This document shows positions 62,144 to 64,000 of a stretch of DNA of 64,000 nt, piece by piece (positions within the stretch are counted from its first letter, which is position 1; every line of letters begins with the position of its first letter). The DNA lies in contig QANY01004006.1 of the NCBI GenBank assembly GCA_003255025.1, forward strand, positions 33,944 to 97,943. Reading direction: 5' to 3'. The notes below the pieces were generated by a model. The model saw only the letters and a program-made list of their open reading frames with translations, did not search any database and was not told the origin of the DNA. The translations under genes and the position numbers were made by a program. Source of the DNA: Datisca glomerata. Taxonomy: Eukaryota; Streptophyta; Magnoliopsida; Cucurbitales; Datiscaceae.

Positions 62144-64000
62144 GGAACCACTGGGTTCGTTAGATACTAAATCGAAGCTTATTCTGAGACCTACAAGTGC
62201 GATCAGGTTTTCCAGTTGTAGCCCTATTCTCAGTCCAAAAAACATGAACTGTGCATTTTGGATTTGGTGGAACCGATGGATCGTGGCACGCGCAGGGGAA
62301 TAACTTTTGACATGGTTCGAACCAAGTTCCCTGTAAGATATCAAATCGAAGCTTATTCAAGGTGCAATAGGGTTTACCCATCACATGGTAGGTTCAAGTC
62401 CAAAAAATACACTCTGCAGCTTTAAAATTTCTATAACAAACGTATCGTGGCACGCGCAGATCAACTTCAAATTGGGCATAACTTTTGACAAGGGTAAAAC
62501 CATGTGGGCCGTAAGATATTAAATTTAAGCTTACTTAAGTTTCACCGGGTTTACCCATCACAGCCTAGTTTCAAGTCCCAATAACATAGACTGTGCGGCT
62601 TTAGAATTTCTACACAAAACAGATCGTGGCACACGCAGGTCAACTTTAATAGAGCATAACTTTAACATGGGTGGAACCACGTGGCTTGTAAGATATCAAA
62701 CTGAAGCTTATTCAGAAACTGACAAGTACGACAAGTTTTACGCATCACAGTCTTATTTCATGTGTAAAAAACACAGACTATAATACTTGAGAGTTCTGGA
62801 ATAGACGAATCATGGTACGCGCATGTCAACTTTCGTATGGCATAACTTTTCACTCTGGTGGAACCACGTGGCATGTAAGATATCAAATCGATATTATTCA
62901 GAGTCCAACTGGTGCGACAAGGTTTACCCACCGTAGCCATGATTTGAGTCTAAAGCTCAATGACCGTCCAACTTTAGAATTTTCAGAACAGACGGAACAT
63001 GGCACGCACATGCTAACTTCCGTAGAGCATAACATTTGACATGGGTGGAACCACGTGCCCCATAAGATGTCAAATCGATGCTTCATCCCAGACTTACAAG
63101 TGTGACATGGTCTACCCGTCAAGGCCCAGAGTGTGTAGCTTTAAAATATCTCGAATAGGTGGATCATTGCATGCGCAAGTCAACTACAGTAGGGCATAAC
63201 TTTTGACTCGGGTGGAACCACGTGGCCCGTTAGATATCAAATTGAAGCTTATTCTAAGACCTATAGGTGCAATAGGGTTTACCAGTTGCAGCCCAGTTTT
63301 GAGGGTAAAAAACATAGAGTGTGCCGTTTAGAATTTGTGAAACCGATGGATCGTGGCACAAGCATGTCCACTTCCATAGGGCATAACTTTTGACATGGGT
63401 TAACCACGTGGCCCGTAAGATGTCAAATCGAAGCCAATTCAAGGTACGACAGGGTTTACCCATCACACCCTAGATTAAAGTCCAAAAACATAGACTATGC
63501 AAATTTAGAATTTCTACAACAAACAGATCGTGGCATGTGCAAGTCAACTTCTATAGGGCATAACTTTTCACTCTGGCGGAACCACGTGGCCCGTAAGATA
63601 TCAAATCAATCTTATTCAGAGTCCTACTTGTGCGGCAGGGTTTACCCAACGTAGCCATGCTTTGAGTCCAAAATTCAAAGTCCGTGCAACTTTAGAAGTT
63701 TTAGAACAGACTGATCGTGCCCTGTAAGATGTCAAATCGATGCTTCATCAGTGACCTACGAGCGTGACAGTGTTTTCCCGTCACAGCCCAGTTTAAAATC
63801 CAAAGAACACACACTATGCAGCTTAAAAATTTCTGGAACAGGTGGATCGTGGCACGCAGAAGGCGTAACTTTTCACTTTGGTGGAACCATGTGGCCCATG
63901 AGATATCAAAACGATCTTATCCAGAGACCTACTGGTGCGACACGATTTACCCATTGTAGCCAAGTTTTGAGTCCAAAATTCAAATACCGTGCAACTTTAG
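62130..64000 (+). repeat. Second copy of the 20.6-22.5 kb segment
   Basis: This is a direct copy of 20577-22500 at a shift of 41556 bp, running to the window edge and probably beyond. It lies immediately after a copy of 18.1-19.4 kb, so it skips the ~1.2 kb that separates these segments at the first locus. Confidence 0.85.
63700..63745 (+). repeat. T2 deletion junction, copy 4 of 4
   Basis: 'cagactgatcgtgccctgta' continuing 'agatgtcaaatcgatgc'. It lies in the 62.1-64.0 kb copy of 20.6-22.5 kb and is collinear with the junction at 22136. Confidence 0.86.

Larger units (their letters stand above)
1..64000 (+). repeat. Tandem satellite array, ~179-188 bp monomer, single orientation
   Basis: The whole window is built from one repeat unit read in the same direction throughout. 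Spacing was measured directly from the 'tatcaaat' landmark: 12811, 12990 and 13169 give 179 and 179 bp (short class), while 18407, 18594 and 18782 give 187 and 188 bp (long class). Shared landmarks per unit are a GATCGTGGCACGCGC block, GGGCATAACTTTTGAC, GGAACCACGTGG (containing CACGTG), AGATATCAAATC (an EcoRV site in most units), AAGCTT (HindIII) and GGGTTTACCCATC. Units are diverged from one another by many substitutions and small indels. A unit near 180 bp in long homogeneous arrays is typical of plant centromeric or heterochromatic satellites; centromere identity is inference. I do not recognise the family by name. Confidence 0.97.

Noticed and set aside
1..64000. CRISPR-like array
   Set aside because: The repeats are contiguous ~180-bp units without unique spacers, and the host is a plant nucleus.
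1..64000. Transposable element (LTR, TIR or LINE) insertion
   Set aside because: I looked for long terminal repeats, TG...CA ends, poly-A tails and protease or polymerase motifs in the breaks of the array and saw none. The only non-satellite stretches are the two short inserts.
1..64000. Inverted segments within the array
   Set aside because: All landmark blocks that I checked along the window read in the plus orientation; no unit in reverse was found. A base-level dot-plot would be the decisive check.
1..64000. CENP-B-box-like site in the monomer
   Set aside because: The conserved parts of the monomer do not contain the NTTCGNNNNANNCGGGN pattern; 'ttcg' strings occur but without the following CGGG at the right spacing.
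1..64000. Assignment to a named species or satellite family
   Set aside because: The consensus does not match the plant satellites I can recall (for example the Arabidopsis 178-bp, Brassica 176-bp or maize knob 180-bp repeats), so I give no name.

Overview
The window is one continuous block of plant-type nuclear satellite DNA. From base 1 to base 64000 it is a head-to-tail array of one diverged monomer of about 179-188 bp, always in the same orientation. I estimate roughly 350 copies from window length and unit size; this was not counted. Almost every unit carries the same landmarks in the same order: a GATCGTGGCACGCGC block, TCAACTTC, GGGCATAACTTTTGAC, GGAACCACGTGG, AGATATCAAATC, an AAGCTT site, GGGTTTACCCATC and CTTTAGAATTTCTG. 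I found no functional gene, rRNA, tRNA or CRISPR array. The many open frames of 60-180 codons on both strands are by-products of the repeat.

The host is very likely a land plant. A 237-bp piece of the plastid gene ycf1 (TIC214) sits inside the array at 14341-14577, so this is nuclear DNA that has taken up plastid DNA. A second non-satellite insert at 27478-27662 has different composition and I could not identify it. An array of ~180-bp units fits a centromeric or other heterochromatic satellite, but the sequence alone does not prove centromere function. I do not recognise the repeat as a named satellite or the species.

The monomers fall into recognisable classes, labelled here T1 to T5 (my own labels). 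T1-T4 are long (about 186-188 bp) and T5 is short (about 179 bp). The length difference comes from an 8-9 bp block after the AAGCTT site: long units read roughly 'attcagagacctacaggtg', short units 'actcaaggtg'. The classes are not shuffled at random. They recur as an ordered higher-order cassette T1-T2-T3-T4-T5-T5-T5 (clearest at 18225-19507, 23447-24726 and 60948-62101) with longer T5 tracts between cassettes.

Layout: 1-2580 mixed, with one T2-T3-T4-T5 run; 2581-5270 a composite block with truncated units; 5271-7310 mainly T5; 7311-11830 mixed T1/T2 and T5; 11831-14340 T5 then T2-T4; plastid insert; 14578-17930 T5-rich with truncated units and an N at 15603; 17931-34830 rich in T1-T4, containing a ~5.22-kb large-scale tandem duplication and the unidentified insert; 34831-40090 composite, copying the 2.6-5.3 kb block; 40091-43170 and 47741-50870 two related T5 tracts; 43171-47740 copies of the 7-9 kb and 2.7-3.3 kb blocks; 50871-55730 mixed; 55731-64000 rich in T1-T4 and largely a rearranged copy of 20.6-24.6 kb. 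The dominant process is repeated segmental duplication, deletion and template switching within the array.
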